Shown: positions 31,629 to 43,430, counted from the stretch's first letter. The stretch: 64,000 nucleotides of DNA from Rhinopomastus cyanomelas (GCA_013400115.1 VXBP01002354.1:62001-126000); one strand, 5' to 3'. Made by a program: numbers and translations. The notes: generated by a model from the sequence alone, not told the origin.

Positions 31629-34600
31629 ATGCAACCGGATCCAGAGAGTCCAAAGGCACTGGAGAAGCAGTGTGGTAAGAATGTCATCTGTCGGTTGTTT
31701 TCTGCACTGGTTTTACAATGTTGGTGGGCCTGTGGGAAGTGTTCTTTTATAATTGCCGAGTGAGTTGTGTTAGCACACCCCGAAGACTAAGAGATTTTCA
31801 AAGCATTTGAGGATCGTATGTGTGAGCACGGCCCAGAAAATGCCTTGTGTGACCAGCCAACCCGACTGAAGACTCCAGCTGCTGTGGAAGGTCCTCAGCA
31901 GCCAAATATCCCCCAGGAAGCCCGTGCTGGATTCTCTTCATGGTCACTCTCTGTGTTAACGGTGTTTTCAGTCTGGGTGTCCTCGTGGTTCTGTATTACT
32001 CAGTAACCTTCGTGCACCTTGCTAGTGCAACAGTCATGTGCAGCAATCTGCATCGCCTTTCCTGGTGGTCACTGGTAGTTAAGGGCCAGAGCCATCACCG
32101 GCAAAGGAAGTCCTGCTCAGCTACAAACTGGAGAGAGGAGAATTGTTAGGTGAGGCATGTTTGTTACACAGAGATGGATCGAAGCGCTCCTGCTCCGTTT
32201 CTGTTCACAGTTTTGCTTTCAAAATCAAGTTGCGTAACCCATTTTGGGAAAGGTTTAGTGTAGAACTGAACAGGGTAATACGAAGAAAATCTAACCGCTT
32301 ACATGGGGGTTTTTGTGTTTAGATATGAAAACAGATCTGAACCTACTGCTCGAGTGCCTTAAGTACCAGATGGACTGCCCTGTGTCTCAGAAGGAAGCTT
32401 TGGTCACTATTTACTCCATTTGTCAACAGAACAGTAAGAAGCTGGGTGTCACTGTAAAACCAAGGACGTAGCGCTCGGAACGTCTTCGTGTTTCAGCAAA
32501 ACAAAAGCAAACGCTTCATTTTTGGGTCCTTTTTTTCTGTTCCAGGTGAAGCAAGTGAGTATTTCCGAGAAATTGGCGGTTTGATGTTTGTAAACGACCT
32601 TGCCAAGTCCAGTGCTCATTGCATGGTGAAGGAAGCGGCCCTGTTTACATTAGGAATCATCATAGAGAGCAATGGTACGAGCAGTCCTCTGTGCTCCTGA
32701 GCGAGGGGGATCCCGCGTTAGCGCTTCTGCTTTGTCTCCACTTCTTTTTACCTCAGAAACTCCGATGGCAGAGTATCAGGACACGTCTCCACTCACCATG
32801 TGCTTGATGCAACCAAGACTGGTTGCTGTAGCACAAAATAATTCAGGATTATGAATGGCTCACTTCAATGGGTTTCATTTTCTGGTTTCAGTTTACTGTC
32901 AGCAAACTCTGTGTACTTCTGCCTTGTTTGAAGACCTCATTTGGCTTTTAATGAATAAGGATTCTGGTGTGAACCTGAAAAGAATGTCTGTTTATGTCAT
33001 CTTAGTGCTGGTTTCAAATAACAGTAAGTTGGTTTGGTTCTTTCGCAATGTTGTGTAGCTGGGAAAAAGGAGCCTGAGGGGTGACCCGGTGAATGTTGAT
33101 CAATATGTGAAGGGTGGGTGTCAGGAGGATGGAGCCAGGCTGTGCTCAGGGGCACCCAGTGACGGGACAAAGAGCAGCAGGTGTGAGGTTCCACATCAAT
33201 GTGAGAAGGACCTTTTTCCCAGGGAGGGTGCCAGGGCCCTGGCAGGGGATGCTCAGGTGGGTTATGGAGTCTCCGTCTGTGGAGGCGTTTCAAACCCTCC
33301 TGGCCTGTTCCATGTTCCTATGTGACTGGATCTAGGGGATCCTGCTGTGGCAGGGGGATGGGACTGGGTGATCTTTCAAGGTCCCTTCCAGCCCCTACTG
33401 TTCTGTGATTCTGTGTTTCTCCTGTCTGTATTTGCCAGTCAGCAGCGCAGATGTGTGGTGTGTGCAGTCAGTCATGTCTGAGTGGAGTTCAGTTATAAGG
33501 ATGAGGAATGGCTGCGTTCCCTCACCCAAAATGTGTCAGGAGATCACAGCTCACTGGGATTTCTTTAAGTAGCAGAAAATGCTTTAGTTCTGGAGATGAA
33601 ATTAGAGTTAAAGAAAGAAATCCTGCAAACAGTGAGGTGTGGAAGGACTAAACGTAGACAGACAGGGCAGTTTGCCAGTGTATTGGTGTGATTTGGTGGG
33701 GGGGGGGGAATGTGTGCTTAGGAAATGGAAATAGAGTGTATTTATGTAAAGTAAAGCTGACACTAAGACCTTGTCTCAGGCTGCTTGTGTCTTCAGGGCC
33801 TTGTCTGTGTTCTTTGTCAGGAAGTGGGCAAACCTATGTCAGAGATACCGGCTGCATCGGGCTTCTGCTACAGTTATTCAGGTAAACAACCAGCTGCAAT
33901 TCAAAGCCAAGACTGGGTCTGTTTAGGACTTGCTTGACTCTGGTTTGCCTTGTTCTGACCAGGACTACTCTTTCCACGCCGGTGACGAACCTGTCGGATG
34001 AAAATACCCATCAGTGCTATCAGCTGTGGTCTTCAGTGTGCAGCACCCTCTGTGCCTGCGTTAACAACCCTCAGAATGGTGAGAGGTGCTGTTAAAGCAG
34101 TGGGAAGGGTCAAAGGGTCTCCCCAGTGTGACAACAGTTTGTTTTCATGTTTACTGCTCCGCTGAAACTTCCTGTCACCTTGTGATGTGGGCTAACTTGC
34201 TTTTACTTTTCCAGAAGATAATCAGAACCTTTGCTGTTCAGTTTTCCCGTGTGCCAAGGAGTGGCTGGAGCGCTGCACAGAGCCCGAGATCGTTCGTCCT
34301 ATTTGCTCCTTTGTTAGTCTCGCTGTCGCAAATAACTGTAGGTGCAGCTCAAGCTTTAAGTACTTTTCCTCCTGTAAAATTAACTTAATTAGGTGGTTTA
34401 TGGTTTGATTTCTTTTTGTCAGTCTCTACAAATTCATTTGCTCTTCTTCCAACTGTTACTGGGAAAGCTGTGTTCCCCCGTGTTTGCTGGCGCTGCCTCG
34501 TGCTTGTCGTGCGTGAACAGCCACACGCGGGTAGCGCTAGGGAGGGCGGTCGAACACGCGTGCGGGCTGTTTGGATGCAGAGGACTTTGCCAGACGTAAG

Positions 34601-37600
34601 TCGTCGCCGCATCTCTGAGACCCGTGACCCTGGCAGAACCCAGGCACGACGCTTGCCGTTCGCGTGCACGTGTTAGGGCCTCTGACCGTTTCTGTGACAG
34701 TTACTGCATCTCCCGGGGTTAGTAACTGCTGCGCGGCTGGACACGTCCTGGCTAGCGCACGCACACGGAAACCACAGTGATCAATACACATGCTCCAGCA
34801 ACGTGCAACTCGTGTGACTGCAGACACCCTCTGTCTTTGTTTTGTTTTCTCTCTCAGCATATGTGCAGAAGTATTTTGCTTCTGTTGGAGGACTGGACAC
34901 ATTAGCTCAAGTCCTTGTGAAACTGATTAATGAGTCCTGTACCAGTCCCTCCAGCTTGAAAATGGCAGTAGTAGTAACAAAGACTCTGGACGCCTGCATC
35001 GCTGATGAATGTGAGTTAATGACAGAGGTGATGGAGGGAGGGGAGCATCCACCTGCTGAGGAAAGGCTGAGGGAGCTGGAAAGGCTCTTGAGCTGGGAAA
35101 AAGGGAGCCTGAGGGGTGACCCCAATGGATGTTGATCAATATGGAAAAGGGTGGGTGTCAGGAGGATGGAGCCAGGGGGAACCCTGCTCAGGGGCACCCA
35201 GTGACAGGACAGGGAGCAGTGGGTGTGAGCTGGAACAGAGGACGTTCCACATCAGTGTGAGAAGGACCTTGTTCCCAGTGAGGGTGCCAGAGCCCTGGCA
35301 GGGCCTGCCTAGGGGGGTTGTGGAGCCTCCTTCTCTGGAGGCATTTCAGACCCTCCTGGCCATGTTCCTGTGCGACTGGATGTGGGGGATCCTGCTGTGG
35401 CAGAGGGATGGGACTAGATGATGTTTTGAGGTCACTTCCCATCCCTCGTGTTCTGTGATTCTGTGACAGACTGCTACTGGGTTTTATAAACGGTCACAGT
35501 TTTTAAAGTGTGGTTGTCTTGAGAAAGAGAGATGAGTGAGCGCTGGCAGTGATGGATATCCCGTCTGTATTGCAGATTGAGAGGGTTTTTAAGTGCAAAC
35601 ATATCCATGGGTAAGGACTCCCGATTGTCTGAGGAGGGCTGCTGTTTATTTTAAACAGTGAATCCTCAGCTATAGTGAAAATTCAAAATGAGATGCTAGA
35701 GCTGGTTATGTGCCAGTGAAGCTGGGAACTGGCCATGACAGTCCGTTTGGAGCCGAACAAACGCGGTGGGTCTGCATGTTCCCTGAATCACTGGCTGCGT
35801 AGCGCTGTCCTGGTGAGGCCTCTGTGTGTTCTGTCACATGGTTCCGGTGATGAATCTGCGCTGTTGGGTGTGATGGTGACATCTGGCACTTCTGCCAGAA
35901 GTGCTCCTTAGCAGAGTTCGAAGGAGTCGAGAAGCTCGCAGCGGCGCTGCTTCTGAGCCCCCCGGGCTCTGCAGCGCACTTGGCTGTGGCAGAATCACTG
36001 CCCTCCTGTGCTACTTGGGAGTGTTGGAGAGTTGAGGAGAGGAGACAGAGCGGCTGTGCAGGCCCGCAGCTGTCAGGGGTCTCTAGAGTTCCCTGCAGCA
36101 GCAGCAGCTTACACTCGGGCAAGGCCTGCAGCCTCACTGCCTAGCACACTTTCCCTTTACCTGTTTTTAACCCACTAGCTGCCATGGGTGTTGTCTTGGC
36201 CAAGTACCACACCGTGTCAGAGCTGCTGAAGCTGCTGTCCAGCGACGCTCTGGACACTGGAGAAAAAGTCAGTGTTATTCTTGCGATCGGCCACTGCACT
36301 GAAGTCTGTGGTAAGAGCTGGTTCTTTTTCCAGCAACTTCTGCTCAGTTCTCCAGCAGTGTTGAAGTGTGTGTGAGCCTGAAACCAATCTCTTCTCCTTT
36401 ACAATGTCCTGTTTCAGAAGAAAACCAGTGTGAGCTGCTCCAGAACAATGGCCTCCCACTTATGATTCAGGTATTAACGGAGTCTCAGGATGAGGAGCTC
36501 AGCAAAGCCGCTACTTTTGTGCTGCAGAACTGCAAACAGATGAGTAAGCTTGCTGTTCCTGCTTCGAGAACTCCCGAGATGATTTCCGTCCTCAAGTTCT
36601 GTTGGCTTTCTCAATGATTTTGCCTGTAGCTGCCTTGTAATTCTGTGCACGCCCAGAGATATTTGGGTTCTACAGAGAAGTTGAATGGCAGCCCCCAGGG
36701 ACTGACTGTGGCCTAAGTAAAAGTCCCAGGGATGCAGTCGGGAAACCTGTCGATGTCGGGCCAGTTGTTTAGAGCTTTGCCATCTATAAATGATGTGCAA
36801 GTAGCGACAGTGCCTCTTCACACCCAGCTGGAGCTGTGTTCCTGGGGCTGCTGTGTGGTGTGCAGAGGCTAAAGCAGTCGCTACTCAAGCCCGAAGTCGC
36901 CATCACTGCAGTTGTTTAATGATAGGTAAAAAACCTCAGCTTTTGTGGTTAAAGCAGGGTGCATTTTTTATCTCATTTAAGTTTTATTTCAGTAGCTACA
37001 TAGCGCTACCACTGATACAGAGGGACTCCCTGCCCTTTGGTGGCTAAACACAGGAGCCGTGAGGCGACTGACAGTAAAGAAGCACCTGTGCACATTTTTG
37101 CACTGAACACGTCACTGAAGTTTTGTTTAAGACTGAGGGGCTGCAGTGGTTTTCAGTGTCTGCTAGTTATGGACTATTAATGTTGGTTTGTATTTCAAAG
37201 CTGAGCAGTTGTCCCTGAAAATAAGTGACAGCTCAGTACACGCGAACAACGCGGAAGAGCTGGAGCGGGAAGTCAGGAAGAGAACTCTGCAGCACTACTG
37301 GGACAAGGCCAAAGAAGTTTTGCACAGAATAAGCTTGATTGAAAGAGAACACAATGAGGTTGGCCTGTTTACCACAGTCATAGAATCATAGAATAGAATC
37401 ATAGAATCATTAGGGGTTGGAAGGGACCCCAAAAGATCATCCAGTCCAATCCCCTGGCCACAGCAGGATCACTTCACTGGAGAAGTTAGGGAATAAGAAT
37501 TGCTCAGGGTTGGAAGGGACCACCTGATCATCCAGTTCCAGCCCCCCCACCAGGCTGGAACACCCCACCCTAGACCAGAGCCCCATCCAGCCTGGCCTTC

Positions 37601-40600
37601 AACACCTCCAGGGATGGGGCCCCAATGACCTCCCTGGGCAACCCATTCCAGGCTCTCACCACTCTCATGGTGAACAACTTCCTCCTCACATCCACTCTAA
37701 ATCTACCCACTCCAGCTTTGCTCCATTGCCCCTAGTCCTGTCACTGCCCGCGTAAAGCTAAGCAAAGCCTCCCGGAGTTCAGGGAGAAATGGCAAGTAGC
37801 CCCTGGAGGTGATTTCAGAGTGAGCTAGAGAAGCAGGGAAGGCAGCGGATGTGCGCGAGTCACACCTGCAGCCTGCCGTTGCTGCACATCGCAGAGGCAG
37901 TCCGGGAACGCGGGTGTTGGTACCTTCGTGAAGCAGTTCTGCTTAGTGTAAAGCCTTGTTTTCTGTAAAGTTGAAGTCGTTTCTGTTGAAGAAACAAGAG
38001 TTTGGTCCATTTTGAATTGCCATCGTTTGAACCTGTCATCACTGTCATATTTGCCTGTGCGAAAGGCCCGTCATTGCACAGCTCTAAAGCAGCCTGGAGT
38101 TCGCTTTGCTGCAGGAGTTAGGCTGCTCAGCCCTGGGTAGTCTTGTTACTGGATTTCTGGGGTCGTGTGACTGCTGAGGAGTGTTTTTCCTCTCAGGACA
38201 GAGCGCAAGAAAGAGCATTTGCAGACAGATCTTCAGAAGCCGATGCTGAACCATCCAAATACCATGAAGTGAATCCTGCTGATCCAAAACCACACGTGGC
38301 AAGAACAGATCAAGAAGTACCGTGCCCACAGCTGACCTCTAGGTGGGACGACCAGGTTCTTGCTCCATCTGTAAGTTCTTCTCCACTGAAAAATAAAACA
38401 GCAAACACTGTGGACCCACTAAATGCTGCTACTGGACAGAGTGAGCAGAGTGACACTGCGTGTTCCGTGGCTGGGCTGCAGGCAGACAGGGTGCGTCACA
38501 GTCACGGTGGGAGTGAAAAGGCTGCTTGTGTAGAAACCCAACCGGTTCCTGGAACGAGGTAAGTACCCTGCACCTCACTGTGTTCTGCAGTGGTCTGGTT
38601 GGTTTTAGTTCTGACCTCAAGCCCAAAACTGTTAAGAAATTAACTTGAGGAAGAAGGTGTTGGTGTGAACACCAGAGTTACTCAGGCATAGCCCTGCAGC
38701 AGGCTCCTTGCCCCCACAGCACACGGAGGCAGTCAGGGACGGAAAATACACGATCACTGAATCAAAGCAGCCTGCTGGGCGCATAACAGTTAGTCAGAGT
38801 GAGAACAGAAGAAAGTCAGTCACAGTTTGGAGCAATCGCTGCTTCTGGCTGAGGCTGCAGGGTTTTGAAGGCTTGGTGAAAGTCTGTGTAAGTAACTCCT
38901 GGGTGAAGAGGAGCAGTGGCTGTGAGCTGGGACAGAGGAGGTTCCACATCAGTGTGAGAAGGACCTTTGTCCCAGTGAGGGTGACAGAACCCTGGCAGGG
39001 GCTGCCCAGGGGGGTTGTGGAGTCTCCTCTGGAGACATTTCAAACCCACCTGGCCATGTTCCTGTGCGACTGGATCTCAGGGATCCTGCTGTGGCAGGGG
39101 GATGGGACTGGGTGATATTTGGAGGTCCCTTCCAACCCCTAATGTTCTCTGATTCTGTGAATCAGAATTGTGCATGGCTCGGGAAGGCAGGGTCCCTTGG
39201 AAGCCCCACATCCCAAACGCTGAGCAGCAGTGCAGGGCATGCCAAGTGCTGGGAAACGGATACCTGCTGGACGCTCCAAAGCCAGGACCTTGTGACAATT
39301 GGAATGATTTTTGGCTAGCTGATGTGGGCTTTGTTTTGCCTTTGGAATGCCTGTGAATTTACAGGTAGATGCATGTTGTGGAGCGTGCTTGTGCTCTTAA
39401 CTGTGTTCCAATGTTGATCTCCTCAGAGATTGCTTGTTTAAACACCCCGCAGAGGCCGTTACGATTGTGAAGGAGACGCACACATCAGGTACAGACAGCC
39501 AAACGCATCCCTTCCGTAGATAATTGTGTGCTTACACAGGATGGATGGTCTTTGTGTACTTCTGTCACTACTTTTTTCATAAGCTAGCTGTCGTGAGACG
39601 ATGGAGTCTGGTGTGTGTAACATCCTTTAGTGGTTCGCGTAGGTTGGGAGTCTTGTAAGGGTTACAGTTTGACCAGGAGAGTGTCTTTGATTTCTTTTCT
39701 CATCCATATTTTACCTTGACTGATGCATGATTGCTGCCGAAAGCAGTAGGTCGTACTCTCTTAGTGGCTTTTTTCCTTCCTCGTTTAGATCGACGTTCAT
39801 TCCACTCGGAGGTAACTGAGGAAAGAAAAAGTACTTCAGCTACACCTGCATCCGGTAACATGGCAGATGTAAGGTGTTTAGGTAAATACTGTCCCAAGTG
39901 CAGAACAGAGGCCTGACAGGGTTGGCCGGGCTGTAAGTGGATTGCCACTGCAGAAGCACCACAGAATCCTGTCTCTGGGATTGTTCATTCTGTCCTTCCC
40001 CTTCCTGCCCCAGGCCCTGCCACGTGCTGAAAACACCTCTGTTGTTTCGAGAGTGCAAGTTCTGTGCAACTGGATCTAGGGGATCCTGCTGTGGCAGGGG
40101 GATTGGACTCAATCTTTCAGGGTCCCTTCCAATCCCTAATGCTGTGTGATTCTGTGATACAAAGCAAGTTCTAGATCACAGTTCTAGATCTAAGTGAAAT
40201 GCTGCCCTTTGTGATGGTTTCTGCAGCATTTCACAGGTAGGTGTGTGTCTGCAGGGCTCACTGTTCCACAGCACCCTCTTCTTTCATTGCCCAGGTTGCA
40301 CACCAGGACAGTCCTTTGATAGTAGAACCTTCACCAAGATGTTGCAGAGTTGTCCGCACCAGTGTGACCTTCACAGAGCCATTCTGGAAGCTGAGGAAAG
40401 GTATAAAGAGGAGCTTCGCAAACTGGCTGTTTGTAACAGCAGCAGACATGCAACTCATGAAGGTAATGGGTTTGGTTTGGTGTAGTGGCTGTAGCTGTTG
40501 TCCTGAGTCGCATTCGAAATTCTCAACTTCTTTAGTCTGAGCTAATGTAATGAATTCAGTAAGAGTGTCTCCTATACTTTTCTGATTTAAAGGAGGCATT

Positions 40601-43421
40601 TTGAGAATGGCAGTCATCAGAGGCATCCCTGCTGGGCTCTGTCTTGTCTTTTCCAGAAATACTGCTGACCCCGCTCAAGACAGGCAGACCACGGACTCCA
40701 GTTAAGACAGGCAGACTGCTGACCCCACAGAAGACAGACAGACTGCCAGCAGCAACACCAGTGTTTAGGAACAAAATGGATCATTTCCAAAGTAAGGGCT
40801 TGGTTTGGAAATGGGTGCAAAAGCCTTTACTGTCTAAAGAGTTCTCTGAAGAGGACTTCACTGTGGGAGGCTGTGGGTAGGGAATGCCAGGGTGGGGTTT
40901 GTTCTGAGCATCCTGTACAAACTCTGTATATTCAGAGGCCCCCCAGTGTCTGTTGTGTAATCATGGCAGTGTGTGGCACTGGCTTTGTAGCTGCTGCTTT
41001 GAGTCCTGTCAGGTTACTGCCATGTCAGCTGCTCTTTCTCGGTGCTGGGGCACCAATGTTTGAGACGGAGAGGTGTAGTCAGAGCTCAGCGCGGGTGCCT
41101 GTTGTGCCTTCAGCACCGCTCTGTTGTGCAGTTACAGCCGTGTTAGCCTGTTGCTGCTTGGAGCTCTGCTGAGCACTGGGGTCCCTGCGTGCTGAAGAGC
41201 TGAAAGGGTAAAGCTTGGTGGACATGTGCAGCACTGCTAGAGCTGGTAACTGCAGCCAGCCTGTCAGGAAGTGGCGTGCAGGCGGTCTGTTCCCTATCCT
41301 CTACTCTCGGGTGGGGAATAAGATGGAAAGGTGCATGGCAGTTCTCCTAAACTCTGTTTGCTGCCTGTTACCTGTGTTGTGTTTGTTGTTTTGCAGAGGT
41401 GCCTGATGGGTGGGTGGTTGTTTTTTAAGGTCTCCTCTTGACTCCAGTTAGAAAGAACAGACCCGGTACTGCACATAGAGATGAACATTGTCCAAACGCC
41501 AGGCTCACTGACAACTACAACTTGATTCCTACGTACAGGAAGCGTGAGTATCACCAGGAGATCATCAGTCCTGTCAACAAGGGCTGCTTAAGGTTAGAGC
41601 CTGCTGCTGCAGACCGGTGGCCAGCGATTTCAATAGAGATGTTCCTGCACCTTCAGTCACAGCAGTGCTGGCGTTTGAGTTGGTGCCTATGGTTTTGTAG
41701 TTGCTTCCAGTGCATAAATAAGCCTCGAGTGTAAATGAGGGAAAGAAATGAAAATAACACTAATAAAGCTACGTTTAGAGTGAGGGCAGAGGAGGGCAGT
41801 GAAGCTGGGGAAGGGCCTTGGAGAATCAATCTGATGAGGAGAGACCGAGAGAGCTGGGGCTGTTTAGTTTGAAGAAGAGGAGGCTGAGGGAAGACCTCAT
41901 CACTGTCTGCAGCTCTCTGAAAGGACCCTGCAGAGATGTTGGTGCTGGGCTCTTCTCACAGGTCATTAGTGACAGAAGCAGAGGGAAGGGCTTCAGGCTC
42001 CAATAGGGGAGGGTTAGATTGGCCATCAGGAAGAAATTCTTCCTGGAGAGAGTGGTCAGGCTACCCAGCGTGGAGGTTGAGTCCCCATCCTTGGATGAGT
42101 TTAAAAGTCACTGAGATGTGGTGTTGGGGGATGTGGTTTAGGGGTGACCTTGTAGAGCAGGGCTGATGGCTGGCGTCGATGATCCCAGGGGTGTCTCCCA
42201 GCCTGAGTGAGTCTGTGACTCTGTGCAATGTTTCTTGACGCTGCTGTCCTCAGTTCTACGGTAGATTTCCGTCAGTTCAAAGTAACCAACAGGTGACCTT
42301 GCTCACCATTTCCCAGCTTTCCCCCAAACCCGAGACGTTAACTCGCAGAGCCAGAGCAGCAAAGCAGTGTGCAACCTGCAGTGCCAGCGCGCAGAAGAGA
42401 ACCGCGTGCGTTCACGTGGCGAGGACAAGGTTAGTCCCCCAGACCTGGTTCACAGGCGCCTACGCAAAGCCACTTCTTTGGCAGTCGTTAGCGCTGCCGG
42501 GTGATTGTTCCTCTAGAGCTGCTGAAAGCTCTGTTGTCAGCAGTCCTGTGTTTGTTGTCTGCAGACGCAGAATAGCATCTAAGTTTGCCTGATTTTAATC
42601 ACAGCAGCCGACGTGGAACAGTGAGAGATGCTCCCTGGACCTGAACACAAGAACTTTAAACAAGAGGAGAACCCGAAAGGATTTCACGACTGAAGAAATC
42701 AACTACCTTTTGGATGGAGTGAAAACAGTGGGTAACCACTGGAATTTAATTCTGTGGTCTTATCCGTTTCAGAAAGGACGGACAAGTGTTGATCTCGCCA
42801 AGAAGTACTACAGGCTACAGTTGCAAGTAATCAACGTTTCATTTCCTGCTGCTCACCTGTGTTGTCAGCTCAGTTCACAGCCTTTGCCCCCAGCCTCACC
42901 TGCCAAAAAGAATCCTAGAATTGTTTAGGTTGGAAAAGACCTTGAGGCTCGCGGAGTCCAACCGTGAGGAGACAGGCTGTTGGCACTGGCAGCCATGATA
43001 CTGTGCTGTGGGTCAGCTCTGTGCTGGGTGTCAGGAGACTCTGGGGTGTGACTCGCTCGGGGCTTGTGCTTGGAGAGAGGACGAGGCTGGGAAAGTGTTG
43101 GGGAGCCCGTGTTGTTCCCAGTGGCAGAGGACAGGAATTTCAGTGGGCGACTCTGAGTGCACCCCTGGGATGATGGCGTCAGTGGGACACTGATGCTTTC
43201 TCTGTGGGGCCCCGTGGCAGGTCTGTGGCAGCGAGGCCATACTTAACTGAAGCACTGCTCTGAGCAGCAGCGCTCTCTCGGCTACTGTGCTGTGGGCACG
43301 CATGACACCTGCACAGCGCTTTCCTAGCAGCGTGCTTTAGGAGACCGTGCGGTGATTTGTCTTGATGCTGTCTCTTACCTCCATTTTACAGAGGCACAGA
43401 AACCCCCGAGATGATCCATAA
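31629..43421 (+). CDS. TERB1: telomere repeat-binding bouquet formation protein 1 (20-exon model)
   Basis: TERB1 (CCDC79) works with TERB2 and MAJIN to tether meiotic telomeres to the nuclear envelope. Exons: 31629-31674, 32323-32433, 32546-32674, 32892-33023, 33821-33881, 33963-34078, 34215-34337, 34858-35010, 36179-36310, 36418-36543, 37201-37358, 38197-38558, 39427-39488, 39789-39881, 40295-40462, 40657-40791, 41430-41543, 42317-42429, 42608-42826, 43392-43421 (860 aa; longer than the human protein, ~727 aa as I recall). Exons 1-10 encode the armadillo-like region, including NLLLECLKYQMD and ASEYFREIGGLMFV. Exon 15 holds the TERB2-binding-type segment LQSCPHQCDLHRAILEAEER. Exons 16-17 carry LLTP motifs and exon 19 the Myb domain (residues ~799-850, GVKTVGNHWNLILWSYPF). 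The first ATG is chosen because its exon joins in phase (GAT-ATG-AAA). Exon 11's donor (GAG/GTTGGC) is weak, and exons 18 and 20 rest on splice signals and phase. Confidence 0.9.
33057..33417 (+). mobile_element. CR1 LINE, young subfamily, TERB1 intron 4
   Basis: From AGCTGGGAAAAAGGAGCCTG to TTCTGTGATTCTGTG. It begins ~33 bases after the exon 4 donor and is in the sense orientation. Confidence 0.92.
35021..35467 (+). mobile_element. CR1 LINE, young subfamily, at TERB1 exon 8 donor
   Basis: The copy starts with ACAGAGGTGATGGAGGGAGG only ~10 bases after the exon 8 splice donor and runs to TTCTGTGATTCTGTGA. The reading frame of exon 8 stays open through the donor and into CR1 for about 40 codons, so intron retention would give a truncated protein with a CR1-encoded tail. 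Confidence 0.92.
35468..36178. other. TERB1 intron 8 remainder
   Basis: Unique sequence between the CR1 and exon 9. No repeat or gene recognised. Confidence 0.4.
37379..37480 (-). mobile_element. CR1 LINE 3' end with ATCATAGA tail, TERB1 intron 11
   Basis: A repeated CATAGAAT tail (TCATAGAATCATAGAATAG) followed by TTAGGGGTTGGAAGGGACCC and CCACAGCAGGATCAC. It begins ~20 bases after the exon 11 donor. Confidence 0.88.
37499..37758 (-). mobile_element. CR1 LINE, classic avian type, TERB1 intron 11
   Basis: Reverse complement of a CR1 3' region: TCAGGGTTGGAAGGGACCAC, CACCTCCAGGGATGGGGCCC, CATTCCAGGCTCTCACCACT, GCCCCTAGTCCTGTCACTG. It is a different subfamily from the adjoining piece, so two insertions lie in tandem. 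Confidence 0.9.
38910..39159 (+). mobile_element. CR1 LINE, young subfamily, TERB1 intron 12
   Basis: From AGCAGTGGCTGTGAGCTGGG to CTCTGATTCTGTG, ~250 bases, 5'-truncated. Confidence 0.9.
40063..40160 (+). mobile_element. CR1 LINE 3' end, TERB1 intron 14
   Basis: GTGCAACTGGATCTAGGGGA, CTGTGGCAGGGGGATTGGAC and TGTGTGATTCTGTGA: a ~98-base terminus. Confidence 0.88.
40662..40760 (+). repeat. TERB1: 27-bp coding tandem repeat in TERB1 exon 16 (LLTP motif)
   Basis: Three in-frame 27-base units encode LLTPLKTGR (40662-40688), PRTPVKTGR (40689-40715) and LLTPQKTDR (40716-40742). A decayed remnant, LPAATP, follows. Residues are ~660-692. Exon 17 adds a further LLLTPVRK at ~704-711. In mammalian TERB1 one LLTP peptide (as I recall ILLTPRRRQ) docks in the TRFH domain of TRF1, and CDK phosphorylation of its Thr releases TRF1. 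Every TP here is followed by a basic residue at +2 after the proline or directly in line with the TPxK/R CDK pattern, except the remnant. Confidence 0.85.
41783..42223 (+). mobile_element. CR1 LINE, second subfamily, TERB1 intron 17
   Basis: GGGCAGAGGAGGGCAGTGAAG, GGAGAGACCGAGAGAGCTGG, AAGACCTCATCACTGTCTGC and the tail GAGTCTGTGACTCTGTG, homologous to the copies at 20949 and 22058. A short internal deletion removes part of the GCCCTGGACTGGGCTGCC segment. Confidence 0.88.
42909..42967 (-). mobile_element. CR1 LINE 3' tip, TERB1 intron 19
   Basis: AGAATCCTAGAATTGTTTAG, GTTGGAAAAGACCTTGAGGC, GGAGTCCAACCGT: a CR1 terminus of an older subfamily. Confidence 0.75.
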
Positions 43422-43430
43422 GGTCTTCCA
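43318..43430 (+). repeat. MIR-like relic spanning the predicted TERB1 terminal exon
   Basis: CTTACCTCCATTTTACAG and GAGGCACAGAAACC match the MIR core (atccccattttacag ... gaggcacagag). The distance from GAGGCACAG to AAGGTC (21 bases) equals that in the MIR consensus as I recall it. The CAG of TTTTACAG is the acceptor of TERB1 exon 20. Confidence 0.5.
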
